The notes: generated from the sequence alone by a model not told the origin. A DNA stretch of 64,000 bases from Sanderia malayensis (GCA_013076295.1 RQOL01000861.1:2046001-2110000), one strand, 5' to 3'; positions 48,265 to 59,824 are shown, counted from the first letter of the stretch. Made by a program: numbers and translations.

Positions 48265-50412
48265 ATGTAATGGTATTCAGAACGATGGATGTTGGGCTTG
48301 GGGCCTGGGGTTAGGGTTAGGGTGAGGATTAGGGCTAGGGCTAGTGTTAAAGTGGCCGTAAAGGTGGGTGTTTATGCGCAGTACCATATATAGGCCACTG
48401 CGCAGGAGGTTCTATGATGTAATGGTATTCAGAACGATGGATGTTGGGCTAGGGGCTTGGGGTTAGGGTTATGGTGAGGATTAGGGTTAGGTCTAGGGTT
48501 AGAGTGGCCGTAAAGGTGCGTGTCCATGCGCAGTACCATATATAGGCCACTGCGCAGGAAGTTCAATGATGTAATGGTATTCAGAACGATGGATGTTGGG
48601 CTTGGGGCTTGGGGTTAGGGTTAGGGTGAGGATTAGGGCTAGGGCTAGTGTTAAAGTGGCCGTAAAGGTGGGTGTTCATGCGCAGTACCATTTATAGGCC
48701 ACTGCGCAGGAAATTTTATGATGTAATGGCATTCAGAACGGTGGTTGATGTGCTAGGGGATTGGGGTTAGGGTTAAGGTGAGGATTAGGGTTAAGACTAG
48801 GGTTAGAGTGGCCGTAAAGGTGGGTGTCCATGCGCAGTACCATATATAGGCCACTGCGCAGGAGGTTCTATGATGTAATGGTATTCAGAACGATGGATGT
48901 TGGGCTAGGGGCTTGGGGTTAGGGTTAAGGTGAGGATTAGGGTTAGGTCTAGGGTTAGAGTGGCCGTAAAGGTGCGTGTCCATGCGCAGTACCATATATA
49001 GGCCACTGCGCAGGAAGTTCTATGATGTAATGGCATTCAGAACGGTGGTTGATGTGCTAGGGGCTTGGGGTTAGGGTTAAGGTGAGGATTAGGGTTAAGA
49101 CTAGGGTTAGAGTGGCCGTAAAGGTGGGTGTCAATGCGCAGTACCACTTTTAGGCCACTGTGCAGGAGGTTCTATGATGTAATGGTATTCAGAACGATGG
49201 ATGTTGGGCTAGGGGCTTGGGGTTAGGGTTAAGGTGAGGATTAGGGTTAGGTCTAGGGTTAGAGTGGCCGTAAAGGTGCGTGTCCATGCGCAGTACCATA
49301 TATAGGCCACTGCGCAGGAAGTTCAATGATGTAATGGTATTCAGAACGATGGATGTTGGGCTTGGGGCTTGGGGTTAGGGTTAGGGTGAGGATTAGGGCT
49401 AAGGCTAGTGTTAAAGTGGCCGTAAAGGTGGGTGTTCATGCGCAGTACCATTTATAGGCCACTGCGCAGGAAATTCTATGATGTAATGGCATTCAGAACG
49501 GTGGTTGATGTGCTAGGGGATTGGGGTTAGGGTTAAGGTGAGGATTAGGGTTAAGACTAGGGTTAGAGTGGCCGTAAAGGTGGGTGTCCATGCGCAGTAC
49601 CATATATAGGCCACTGCTCAGGAAGTTCTATGATGTAATGGCATTCAGAACGGTGGTTGATGTGCTAGGGGATTGGGGTTAGGGTTAAGGTGAGGATTAG
49701 GGTTAGGTCTAGGGTTAGAGTGGCCGTAAAGGTGCGTGTCCATGCGCAGTACCATATATAGGCCACTGCGCAGGAAGTTCTATGATGTAATGGCATTCAG
49801 AACGGTGGTTGATGTGCTAGGGGCTTGGGGTTAGGGTTAAGGTGAGGATTAGGGTTAAGACTAGGGTTAGAGTGGCCGTAAAGGTGGGTGTCCATGCGCA
49901 GTACCATATATAGGCCACTGCGCAGGAAGTTCTATGATGTAATGGCATTCAGAACGGTGGTTGATGTGCTAGGGGCTTGGGGTTAGGGTTAAGGTGAGGA
50001 TTAGGGTTAAGACTAGGGTTAGAGTGGCCGTAAAGGTGGGTGTCCATGCGCAGTACCATATATAGGCCACTGCGCAGGAAGTTCTATGATGTAATGGCAT
50101 TCAGAACGGTGGTTGATGTGCTAGGGGCTTGGGGTTAGGGTTAGGGTGAGGATTAGGGTTAAGACTAGGGTTAGAGTGGCCGTAAAGGTGGGTGTCCATG
50201 CGCAGTACCATAAAAGGCCACTGCGCAGGAGGTTCTATGATGTAATGGTATTCAGAACGATGGATGTTGGGCTTGGGGCTTGGGGTTAGGGTGAGGATTA
50301 GGGCTAGGGCTAGTGTTAAAGTGGCCGTAAAGGTGGGTGTCCATGCGCAGTACCATTTATAGGCCACTGCGCAGGAAGTTCTATGACGTACTGGTATTCC
50401 GAAGGGTGGATG

Positions 50413-51405
50413 CCCTAATTAGAGTTTTTGACTATTTGTGTGGGCTATATTTCAACAAATTTCAATTATTGGATTCTGGATGCCAAAGGTTGATGGAGGG
50501 TACGTACGAAAGGTAATTCGCTTGTTAAATACAGTTGTGGATGGTAACTTGTAGATAGCGTTGCAATATTATCACTTAAAAAAAAAATTTTTTATCATAA
50601 AAAGCGTCAAACTGGACACATGGCTCGATAGCTTGCCCAAAGTTTTTTCCATGTGTCCATCAGCCTAAGATTTCCTAATTACATATTTACATTCAACCAT
50701 GTTTTTCTATTAAAAAAAAAAGATGTATTCCTGTACTTAATCTTTTTTTTATATCAGTATGTTGTAATTTGTCAATTTTATGCTGAAAAAACATTTTGAG
50801 TTGAGTTGTGTTGAGTTACATGGACTATCGTAATCCAGATACTAACATTCTCGCTAATCCATCCTGTTGGTATATTACCTCCAAAAATCACCTCGTTATT
50901 TTCTTTAGGTATCTGGATATTAGCACGCGATTCTATTTTTGATTATTAGTTTTATGTACATAGATGAATGAGTTATCGCACAAGGAATATTTTCTTGCTC
51001 TCAATTCTTCAAGCAAAGACACGTGAATTCTTGACTTATTATTGGTAATCACTAGTTATCCACGAACAGTAGCCGTGATACTAAAAACTTTCAAACAAAT
51101 TATACTGGAATGTATTTATATAATTTACTGTACACACATAATAAATAAATACAGATATTTAGACATTAGTTGGCACTCTTTGTGATGTTTCTCCAATAGG
51201 TTAAAAAAAGTCATACTGTTGCTAATAGTATCATAATAAGGCTGATAATTTTCTGTTACATAATATTACATAACAAAGTTTCTTGTATTAAAACATCATG
51301 GTATGATCAAATTAAATACAGAAATTGGAATTACTCGATGTGAATAATTTGAGCCTCAAAGACTTGGAACGTATCGTTGAGCAAGATCAATTTACAATTG
51401 ACTTT
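50413..51405. other. Intergenic, nothing recognised
   Basis: AT-rich DNA between the satellite and the SLX9 stop codon, with poly-A/T runs near 50580 and 50720. It probably includes the SLX9 3' UTR at its right end. No gene seen. Confidence 0.4.
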
Positions 51406-52773
51406 TTAGATCATGTCACCAGATAGTAGATACTCAATATGGTTTTTCATTGCCCAAGCTGGATCGGCTTTGTACTGTGGTAATTCAAGAACTTTTCCAA
51501 AGACCTCCATATCTTCAAGTCTGTCAAGAATGAAAAATCTCTCTTATATATAATCTCATAATAATCTTAAATAATCTCTCTAAGAAAGCATAGCTGAAAG
51601 AACAATTTGAAAGGGACCAGTGCCAGATCTCTTGGACAATTTGGACTAAGAGGGTTTCAGTTGATTAATGCAGGCAAACACTATTTTGCCCAGGAGCACC
51701 AGAAAACAAAAGGGGTATCTGTTTACAAAGAACTGGAGCAAAACATTTTTCTAATAATTAAAGCGGTTATCATTCAAATTTAATGGAAATCCTTGTTATT
51801 ATCATAACATACTAAAAAATAATAGACTTATTAACAAAATATTAACCTGAGTGCATTACTTACTCCTTTTTTCGTAATGCCTTTTGGTTTTTCTTAAATC
51901 GCAACGAAGAAGAATTTCTTTTATCAGTAACCCTAAGAAAGAATTTTATTCATATTTATGATATCAAATGCTAAATATTTATCTGTCAAATTACATGTCA
52001 GGGCACCTAGAAATGCAAGGGTGCCTGACAAAATGGGCCTCCACATGGGACATCAAAAAGGATTCCCTAATGAAACTGAAATGCTATTCACACAGGGGTA
52101 CTAATGGAGGTGTTAATTACAAAGTAAGTCAGTTAACACAGACGTATCTCGCTCCTTATGGGAAGTGTTGAACCCCCAATCCACTGTGGTGTCCTTCCTT
52201 AACATTAAACTGTTATCACTTCACTATTACCCCTTTTCTTTCGCGGAGTTTATGGCAGAACTCAGCATGCTTATTTCTGGAAGAGCATCTCGCAATGGTT
52301 GGACATCTCCAATAATAGCTGTTTTAAGCCTTTTCTTTTTATTTTCATCTTTTTCTTTCTCATCATGCGCTTGTTTCAATTCTGAAAATAAAAATAAAAG
52401 TCATCAATTTAGAATAAATAAAAATCTAAAGGGAGCTGAAAAAATACCAAAAACAGAAATCTTCTATAGATCAGAATTTATTTACTTGAAAGTAATTTGT
52501 CTTTTCTTTCCTTTCTTTTATCCTTTTTCTTTCTTATGTTCCCGTTGTTAACAGAACTTTTCACCCTTGGAGTTGAAGATTTGCCCGTCTGAAAAGAAAT
52601 CAATGTAATGTGTCCACGTGTGTGTTTGAAGAAAAGGTGTGGCGTGGGCCTAACTTTACATAAAAACAAACTAAAGATAAACACAGAACATCTAACCATA
52701 CCGTTTGGCAATTGTGTGCCTTGTTTTTCTGTGCCTTAGCACTATGATTTCTTAGCTTGGCTATTTTTCCCAT
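51406..52773 (-). CDS. SLX9: SLX9/FAM207A-family ribosome biogenesis factor
   Basis: Small basic nucleolar protein. In yeast Slx9 acts in processing and nuclear export of the 40S pre-ribosome. Five exons: 52702-52773, 52486-52588, 52231-52381, 51864-51932, 51406-51520, totalling 510 nt (169 aa). The start is the ATG at 52773, giving MGKIAKLRNHSAKAQ, which fits the family's short MGK..R...H..A opening; an in-frame ATG 33 nt upstream (52806) gives a less typical N-terminus. The middle is Lys/Glu-rich (RKKKDKRKERKDK). The family signature TAIIGDVQPLRDALPE is in the third exon. The C-terminal segment VLELPQYKADPAWAMKNHI matches the conserved tail. Human FAM207A is somewhat longer. Confidence 0.88.
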
Positions 52774-53037
52774 TTTCAGGTACTTTTCTTGTCTTTTCAA
52801 GGACATGGATGACTAAAAAGGTGGTTAGAATAGAATGCGCATGGCATGCATAGAACTCTTCATCATCTATGATGGCATGAGGACTCTGCGCAGGAGCTTT
52901 ACACGAATTAGGCCACGGGTCGGGTATTTGGAGAGAAATTGCAAATGTCCAGATAAATATTACAATGCTGATATAGAGTATAAACAACTTCTATAGAACT
53001 ACTTTCTCGTAAGTTTATTCTTGTTGACAGAGCAAAC
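52774..53037. promoter_or_regulatory. Divergent SLX9-PLEKHA8 intergenic region
   Basis: Only 264 bp separate the SLX9 ATG (minus) from the PLEKHA8 ATG (plus), so the two genes must share or overlap promoters unless further 5' exons exist. It contains GACTCTGCGCAGGAGC, a GCGCA palindrome of the NRF1-like type, near 52882. Promoter function is inferred from position. Confidence 0.5.
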
Positions 53038-56000
53038 ATGGTGATGATGCAAGGAATTCTTTGGAAATGGACCAATTATCTTAGCGGTAAGTCTCTTTTA
53101 AATGTTCCCAGTGACTATTTGACCGGCAGCCGGCTAACATTCTCAAAAAACTATTTGACCGGCAGTCATCTGCACATGCGCATTGCTTACATATTGATTG
53201 GCGCTATTGGCGCGATTTCTTTGTTGGAAATTGACAGTCCAATGTGTGTGGACTTGCTAGTTACTCAATTTCTATAAAAGTTAAGAAATTTTTAGAGTGT
53301 AGGAAGAACAAAAAGAGTAATTAATTGTTCTTAAAGTTTCTTAAATTTTGGGGAAGCAGAAAATCTGTAACTTAGGTTAAAAATTTGAAAAATTGTCAGG
53401 CCAAACTTTAAAATTTAAAGTCAGTTACTCATTGACAAGTTTTTACTGCAATATTGCTCAAAGTATAGATTTTCAATAATTGTATAAATATGAGCATGCA
53501 ACTTTAGAAAATCAGTTTTGTTGTATGCATCTTGTGCATGGTAGATGGTAGCCTAGGCTAATCTGGATAATCTGTGCCAAAACAGTTCATATTGTTGATT
53601 GAAAATAAAAATCAGTAAGCAACATCAAATATACAGTCATATACAAACTAAACTAAATTTTTTTAAAGAAACTTGGTTCGGGCTTTGTAGTAGAGTTTCT
53701 TAATTTCAGGCAAAAATTTTATAGTAAGTTTCTTTAAATTTTTCCATGACTTTGTTGATAAACTTTTCAGAAAATCGTTGTAACCAAAATTAAAATGTTA
53801 ATGTAAAAATACTCGAAACATAGTTTCTAACTGTGGATTTACATCGTTAAATTTCTAGTGGAATTTCATAATTTTGGCTGCTACATTTTGTAATGAGCAG
53901 TTCTTTATGAAAAGCTGTAATTACAGTCAACTCTCTCTGAGTGGACAACTCTATAAAAGCGGACACCCCTTTAAGACGGACAATTCTTTGAAGTCCCTGC
54001 CAAACGCACCCAGAAACTGTAATTTCCTGTAAAGTGGACACTTGCAAATCTAAAGGTGTTTGCTTAAGAGAGAGTTCACTATATTTGAATGAATATAAAA
54101 GACCTATAAAATTCCAACAATTATAAGGATGTCAAATTGCACAATAAATGAAAGTTACAATATAATTCTGTCTACATGGAAGCCTGTACAAGAGGGAGGA
54201 GTATAGTATATCTCTGAAAAAATTCCCACATATCTCATACGAATAGTCTAGCTATATCTCTACAGTAAAATGGTAAGTAAAGATTTCTAAAATTGAATCT
54301 TTCAATATCTCTTAATTATCCAAATATCTCTAAAAGACCTCGGAGCTCTCCATGTAACCGATGGTGTAGTGTTCTTTTGCAATCCCCAGTCATTTAGGGA
54401 GGATGCAAAATTTATTTTATAACATGGCCGGTGGAAAAAAAACTTTTTGAACTTCTAAATAAATAACTTTGTTTAAAAGTTTTGAACTGACATTAAATGA
54501 GAGCATTGCACCATGGAAGAAACTGACATCTTTTTTATATTTTAATTTTCATCTGTGTGGCATTCTTTTTTTGCTTGTTTCAGCAACTTCAGTTTTTACT
54601 TTTTTCTTATCCAATCTCACAAAAAAATGACTGCCCCGTACGTTTTTGGCACAAAAAGTAGTTACCCGTTGTTTATTAGCCAAAAAAGGTACCGACCCTG
54701 TTGTGTTTTCCACCGGCCATGTAATAAAATAAATTTTGCACCCTCCCTTAAGGTCCGAATACACCTAGCTATTTTACATTATTTATTCTCCAGACATCCC
54801 AAAAATAATCCGTCGGGGGGGGGGAAATCGAATTAACACCTTGTCAAAATAAGCAAAAGAAGCTGAGAATATTCGAAACTATGATTCGATGGAATAAAAT
54901 CAAAACGTTTTGATTTTATTCCATCCGATATTCTCAGCATGATTTTGTGTTTCTAGCATAAAACTGCAGACAATATTCCGTTATTTATTCTAACCGCGGC
55001 TATTTTGAGAATAAATAATGCGAAATAGCTAGGTGTATTCGGGCCTTTACAGTTGCCCTTGGAAAAGTAATTTGACGTTATGCGCATGTGCAGATGACTG
55101 CCGGTCAAATAGTTTTTTGAGAATGGTAGCCGGCTGCCGGTCAAATAGTCACTTCGTTAAATGTTTCTTTGTAAACGAACGTTTAATTTTTAATGGAATT
55201 TGTCTATTTTGATTTCGTCATTGAGTTGTTAGACCTGTTGTTTAAGGCCCTTAGTTTTTACAAGCAAATTGTCGTAATGCAAACGTTCACTGACTGCTAA
55301 TCGTTGATATACTTGTGTAAGAAATCTCGAAATGGTCTCAAAACAAAATGTTTAGGATTAGATTTACACATCCAATCCAGTGTTGTTAGGTAGTCATTGA
55401 TGGCATTGGCAGATACACTCTCTGGTACTTCCAGACAGGCATTTAATAATTTTTAGATATTCATGTTCTCAAAGTTTCACTGAAATTGATGATTGGAGTG
55501 GTCAGAAGATGAAAGGATTAAACCCAGACTTGGCTTTACTTCCAATATGAATTATTAAAATTTCTTTTTTATTCCAAACAACAGGATGGCAGCCACGTTG
55601 GTTTATTCTTGATTATGGAGTTTTGGCATATTACCGATCTCAGGATGAAGTTCATCTCGGCAGCCGGGGATCTGTCAAGTTGTCTTGCTGTGAAATTTAT
55701 GGTATTCATGTACAATCGTCTTGATATGCTATATAATGTCAAATTGTATTGTTGATCAATGTCTTGTATTGAGTCATTGTAGCATGTCTTCTTTGCTTTT
55801 TATCGTCTTCGAATTTGGTGCATTTTGCTGGGCATTAAGGTTAATTAAGATTTGACTCATCGCCGTAATATTTTATATTTCATAGTTCACCCAACTGATC
55901 CTGTTCGACTTGATTTGAAAATCCCACCAGAGAATCATATTTATTTGCGTGCATCAACTCCACTGGAAAGACAACAGTGGCTGGTTGCTCTGGGTACTGC

Positions 56001-59000
56001 TAAAGCTTGTCGAACTGACACAAGTTATGAACAGCAGCAGCAACAAAGTACGCTCAACAATGTTTTGCTATTTGGATTACATTGATTGCATTCAGATTGC
56101 ATTTGAACTACCTCACTTTTGTTATTGCCTCTTCCATTTAGATAACTAAACTTTTGATCTCTTGAATCACCACATTCTAAATTTAACCTCAGCCTGGCCA
56201 ACTTTGAGTGCAGCTTTATATTTTTGCACCCCCTTGAGTCTCATTGGAGAGGTGTTCATTATATTTTAGATTGAATTTGCAAACAGATGACCAATTTTGA
56301 AATATTTTAAGACAAAAATATTTGGCAATTGCTCAGATACATTTGTTGCACAGAGGTGTCTGTTAATAGAAGCTCCTTTGGACATTATTATTATAATTAT
56401 ATGATATTTTTTTATTAACATACCCCTTTATGCTTATGAACTTTTCTCATGCAGTTAACTCTATGAGTTATTTGAAAGAGAAGATGTCAGAACTAAATAT
56501 CTGCAGAAATATCATTGTTCAGCAAGCCCACCAGCTGAAATCTCTCACATCAAAACAGGACAACACAAATAAAGTTTGTAGAGCTTTGGCCATTATTTTG
56601 CTATTCATCACAAGCTTGCTATCACAAATCTTTTATATCTATTATATCAATGCAATTATTTTGTTAATGCAAAAAGGATTATTTTTTATTTCAGGATATT
56701 TCAGAAGCAGCAACGTTATTATCAGCCAGCTGTGATTCTTTTTTGTCTAATCTAAATGACATGATGGAAGTTGTAGAAGATGCGCTAAGTATGAAACAAT
56801 ATGTCTGATCGATGTCTTTTATTAAATCATAACTTTGACTTCCAAGTTTTAAATTTTTTTCTTTTTTTCTTCAGGTACTACATCTAGCTCACCAGTTTCC
56901 ACCCCGATTCGTGTAGGAATTTACATTCGCTCTTCATCCTGTTATTTGCATTTTTGTTCTTTTTTGGATATGCTAGTGTTTTCTTGAGAACCTTTCATCA
57001 ACTTTCATGCCATCTTCCTACCTACATTCTTTCATTTTCTCGTAAATTCTTCCATCAGTTTTCATATCTTCTTCTTTTCCATAATTTGCAATCTTCTTAA
57101 TATTTATTTGTTTTTCTGTAAAATAGGTAAAGAGCACGCCAACCTTCAAGAAGCATTCATCGCACAGCGAAGTTGGGTTAGCAGCTAATTTAACTTAAAT
57201 CTCTTCTGTGTTTTCTTAATTTGGTTAATTTGTGTTTCTGAGCATAATTAAATTCTTTTCTCGACAGAACACCACCTTTGTCATCACCATCAAGCTTCTT
57301 TACTGATTCATTCTCAGAGTCAGAAAGAGGCAAGTAGCTATATCATGAATAGCAGCTTTGTTCTTAGCCCTTTTGTGCTTATCTTAAATGACAGATTCTT
57401 AACAATCTGACCAAGTTTTGTCCTGTATTGAATCTTAGATCCTTTGTTGTTTTTATCACTATTATTATACAATTAAAGTCAAATTTACAATGAAACAGTT
57501 TAGAGCCATTGATTTTGATGTATTATTAACAATTGTATTTTTCTTCAGGGTTGAAATCACCCTCAGACCATCATCATAGTCATCATCATCATCATAATCA
57601 TGATAGTCATTTACCAAGCCTAAAAATACCACCACCGAATTCTCTGACCATCAAGACAACTCATGACACAAAATCGACCAAAACACCTGATCCACCTGTG
57701 ACCACACCATCTGGCATCCCTGTGGCCGTTTCTCCGTCGACAATTACCACATCAACAACAACAACAACATCTGATTCGCTGTCTGCATTATCGCGACAGT
57801 CTGTTGAGTCCCAGTCGCCAGAAGAAGCCCCTAAGATCAGTCCCAAATCATTTTTTAGCAATGCTCCGGCAAGGTTAGTTGCTTATTTGCAATCCCTGTT
57901 TGAAAAATGCCCAGACGATCATCCTCCCTCAGCACCCTGTATTTCCAGAGAGACCTTGTGAAAACTATTATTTCTCTTCTTTGTTTTTTACCAGGTTTGA
58001 CGACATACAAATATCGGTTGATGGATGCATTCCTACGAAATCATTTCTAGATGCTTGCTCTTCCATTATTCCTGTATTTGGTAATTGAATTTAGTATCCT
58101 TTCTTCCAGATCTTCTTTTTAATTCCTAATATCTTCTCACTCGTCTTCATATCTGTTTCCCAATCTTTCTATCCATTTGTATTTTTCTTTTTTTCAAGCC
58201 ATTTTATCTTCTCTTTTACCATCCTCCATTTTCTCGTACATATTTTTTTTGATTTTACACGTTATACATATCTTCTTTATTGTATACCTTGTTATTATCT
58301 TGTTGAAGTTGTTGTAATGGGTTTATAAATGCTATTTGCAGATATGCTTGGTTCCACAACATTTGCTCCCGTAAAAATGGATATCCATGGAAATATAACG
58401 GTGAATTTCGATTTCTTTCAACATTTGATATCATTTAATCAATCATGCTAACAACAATATCATTACAATTGTGTAATATTTTTTTCAGAAAATACAAACA
58501 AAATACTCGACCGACGAGAAGGCGTTTGTTTTCTTACAAAATATAATTTTTCAAGAATTGAAAAGCAATACTTGTACAGCAAAAAATTCAACAACAGATG
58601 CTTTACTCTGGCTGAAAAGGTGAATGAATCAATCTCTTCTTGATTGGTTGATTGGTTGATTGATTGGTTGATTGGTTGGTGGGCTACTCCGACCAATACC
58701 TATGGAAAGTTATATGTTATTTGTGTATATATTTGATGTCTAACACTCTAAGAACGTGTGTTTGATCGTCTCCAAATCACTTTAAAAAAGAACGTCCAGA
58801 AAAAGAGGTTTTCTGGCAATGGGCACGTTAACTTTTGATGTATTTGATTCGATTAACTGTTTGCTTTGCTATTGACTTTCTTATTTATCATCTTCTAGAG
58901 CCCTTGAATTTATCCACATTTTCTTAGCTGAAATTTGCAGAGGGGAACAAGATTTGGCAGTTGCAGCAAGTAAGATATAATTAGATAATAGCATTTAATA

Positions 59001-59824
59001 ATATTCACATTTGTATCTTATATTTGTAATTATAACCTTTTTCATCTACATTAGTATGCGTATTTGTTTTGTTCGGTTTTTGTATTGGCCTCTATGGTGT
59101 AGTGGTAAGGCGTAGGACACACAACCGAAAGGTCATGGGATTGATACCAAGCCCTATCCAAATGAGGATAACATCCTTGGGGAAGATGTGAACACAAATT
59201 GTGCCTCTCCACCCAGGAGTATAAATGGGTACCTAGTTAGTAGCTATGAGCGCCGTATATGGCGTCGGTTGAGTAGCCTCTGGCTAGATATAAGACTATA
59301 AAAGTACACCTTTACCCTTACACCTTTACTGACATGGGTATTTGATGAGTATTCTGTTATTTGTTTCCGTATTCCTGTTAATATTGGTATTTTATTTCAT
59401 TTTAGCAAATGCTTATGGTAGATCTCTGAGGAAATATCACGGATGGGTGGTACGTGGAGTATTTTCGGTGAGTGGATAAACATCTCCCATAAATATTTAT
59501 ATCGATATTATATCAATGTTACCCATGCGTAAGCTTATAAAAGTGCCAACCATGGCATTACGCGTTTTAGTACATAGCTATGACCAAACATAGGTATCAC
59601 AGCTATAACTGGATGGTATTAATGTTTTCTAGCTTGCTGTAAAGGCAGTGCCCTATCGCAAAGATTTCATAAAATGTCTTTCAATAAAGAACTCTGACAT
59701 CATAGCAACAGAAGCAGAAATTGTCGAAGAGATGAAAAATTGTATCGGAGCCCTTGGGAGAATTCTTAATATCATTTGCCAGTTTTATAAACGACACAAA
59801 CTGGATAGCGACAATATTGTTTAA
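53038..59824 (+). CDS. PLEKHA8: PLEKHA8/FAPP2: PH plus glycolipid-transfer protein
   Basis: Transfers glucosylceramide at the trans-Golgi; the PH domain binds PI4P and Arf1. Fifteen exons: 53038-53086, 55585-55701, 55886-56047, 56455-56573, 56695-56788, 56875-56912, 57127-57176, 57268-57329, 57549-57873, 57995-58080, 58342-58400, 58489-58619, 58899-58969, 59406-59467, 59633-59824. They sum to 1,617 nt (538 aa; human 519). PH domain at residues about 4-95 ([31 protein letters not shown]). A helical segment follows ([17 protein letters not shown]), then a low-complexity linker with a His-rich tract ([14 protein letters not shown]). The GLTP domain covers residues about 340-538 and keeps the headgroup residues D, N and K in [12 protein letters not shown] in LWLKRALEF and H in [12 protein letters not shown] donor ends exon 57268-57329. 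Confidence 0.94.
53924..54081. mobile_element. pogo/Tigger-like MITE nested in the 2-kb element
   Basis: Left CAGTCAACTCTCTCTGAGTG, right CTTAAGAGAGAGTTCACTA, imperfect inverses flanked by TA on both sides (53922-53923 and 54082-54083). Interior has repeated AAGxGGACA motifs. 158 bp, no ORF. Confidence 0.72.
54394..54751. mobile_element. TIR element nested in the 2-kb element
   Basis: About 358 bp. The left arm reads TTAGGGAGGATGCAAAATTT then ATTTTATAACATGGCCGGTG. The right arm is its inverse (CACCGGCCATGTAATAAAAT then AAATTTTGCACCCTCCCTTA), about 45 bp with few mismatches. Short frames within are not recognisable as genes. Confidence 0.75.
54750..55047. mobile_element. TIR element with central palindrome, nested
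   Basis: About 298 bp. Left AAGGTCCGAATACACCTAGC then TATTTTACATTATTTATTCT; right (inverse) AAGGCCCGAATACACCTAGC then TATTTCGCATTATTTATTCT. In the middle, TAAAATCAAAACGTTTTGAT and flanking bases (54886-54927) form a perfect palindrome of about 38 bp. It abuts the previous element directly. Confidence 0.78.
59087..59330 (+). mobile_element. tRNA-derived SINE, family B
   Basis: Head TATGGTGTAGTGGTAAGGCG (A-box) and GGTCATGGGATTGATACCAA (B-box-like), then a body with GAGCGCCGTATATGGCGTCG and a tail of TTTACCCTTACACC repeats. Different body and tail from the SINEs in LRP, and opposite orientation. It lies in the PLEKHA8 intron between exons 58899-58969 and 59406-59467, on the coding strand. Confidence 0.75.

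Larger units (their letters stand above)
43325..50412 (+). repeat. 7-kb interstitial telomere-like satellite array
   Basis: About 46 tandem monomers of about 152 bp. Each has a fixed order: GTGGCCGTAAAGGTG; CATGCGCAGTACCATATATA; GGCCACTGCGCAGG; ATGATGTAATGG; TTCAGAACG; then a G-rich half of degenerate telomere repeats (GGGGTTAGGGTTAAGGTGAG and GATTAGGGTTAGG-like). TGCGCAGT and ACTGCGCA are inverted around a TATATA-containing spacer, giving a hairpin in every unit. The first units (43325-43480) are more diverged, and the array ends sharply near 50412. All open frames inside are repeat translations. Confidence 0.95.
53107..55156. mobile_element. 2,050-bp TIR transposon with 9-bp target duplication
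   Basis: Inverted arms 53110-53183 and 55080-55153 match over 74 nt with one mismatch. Each carries the motif CTATTTGACCGGCAG twice. The element is flanked by perfect 9-bp direct repeats TTAAATGTT (53098-53106 and 55157-55165). It sits 20 bp inside PLEKHA8 intron 1. No transposase is visible. Long inverted repeats and a 9-bp duplication fit a Mutator-like non-autonomous element; family assignment is inference. Smaller elements are nested inside. Confidence 0.85.

Noticed and set aside
43325..50412. CRISPR-like or gene-array interpretation of the tandem units
   Set aside because: Units are contiguous satellite monomers with no unique spacers, in an animal genome.
41791..51405. A true chromosome end
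   Set aside because: TTAGGG DNA is embedded between genes on both sides and the pure runs are short, so it is interstitial.
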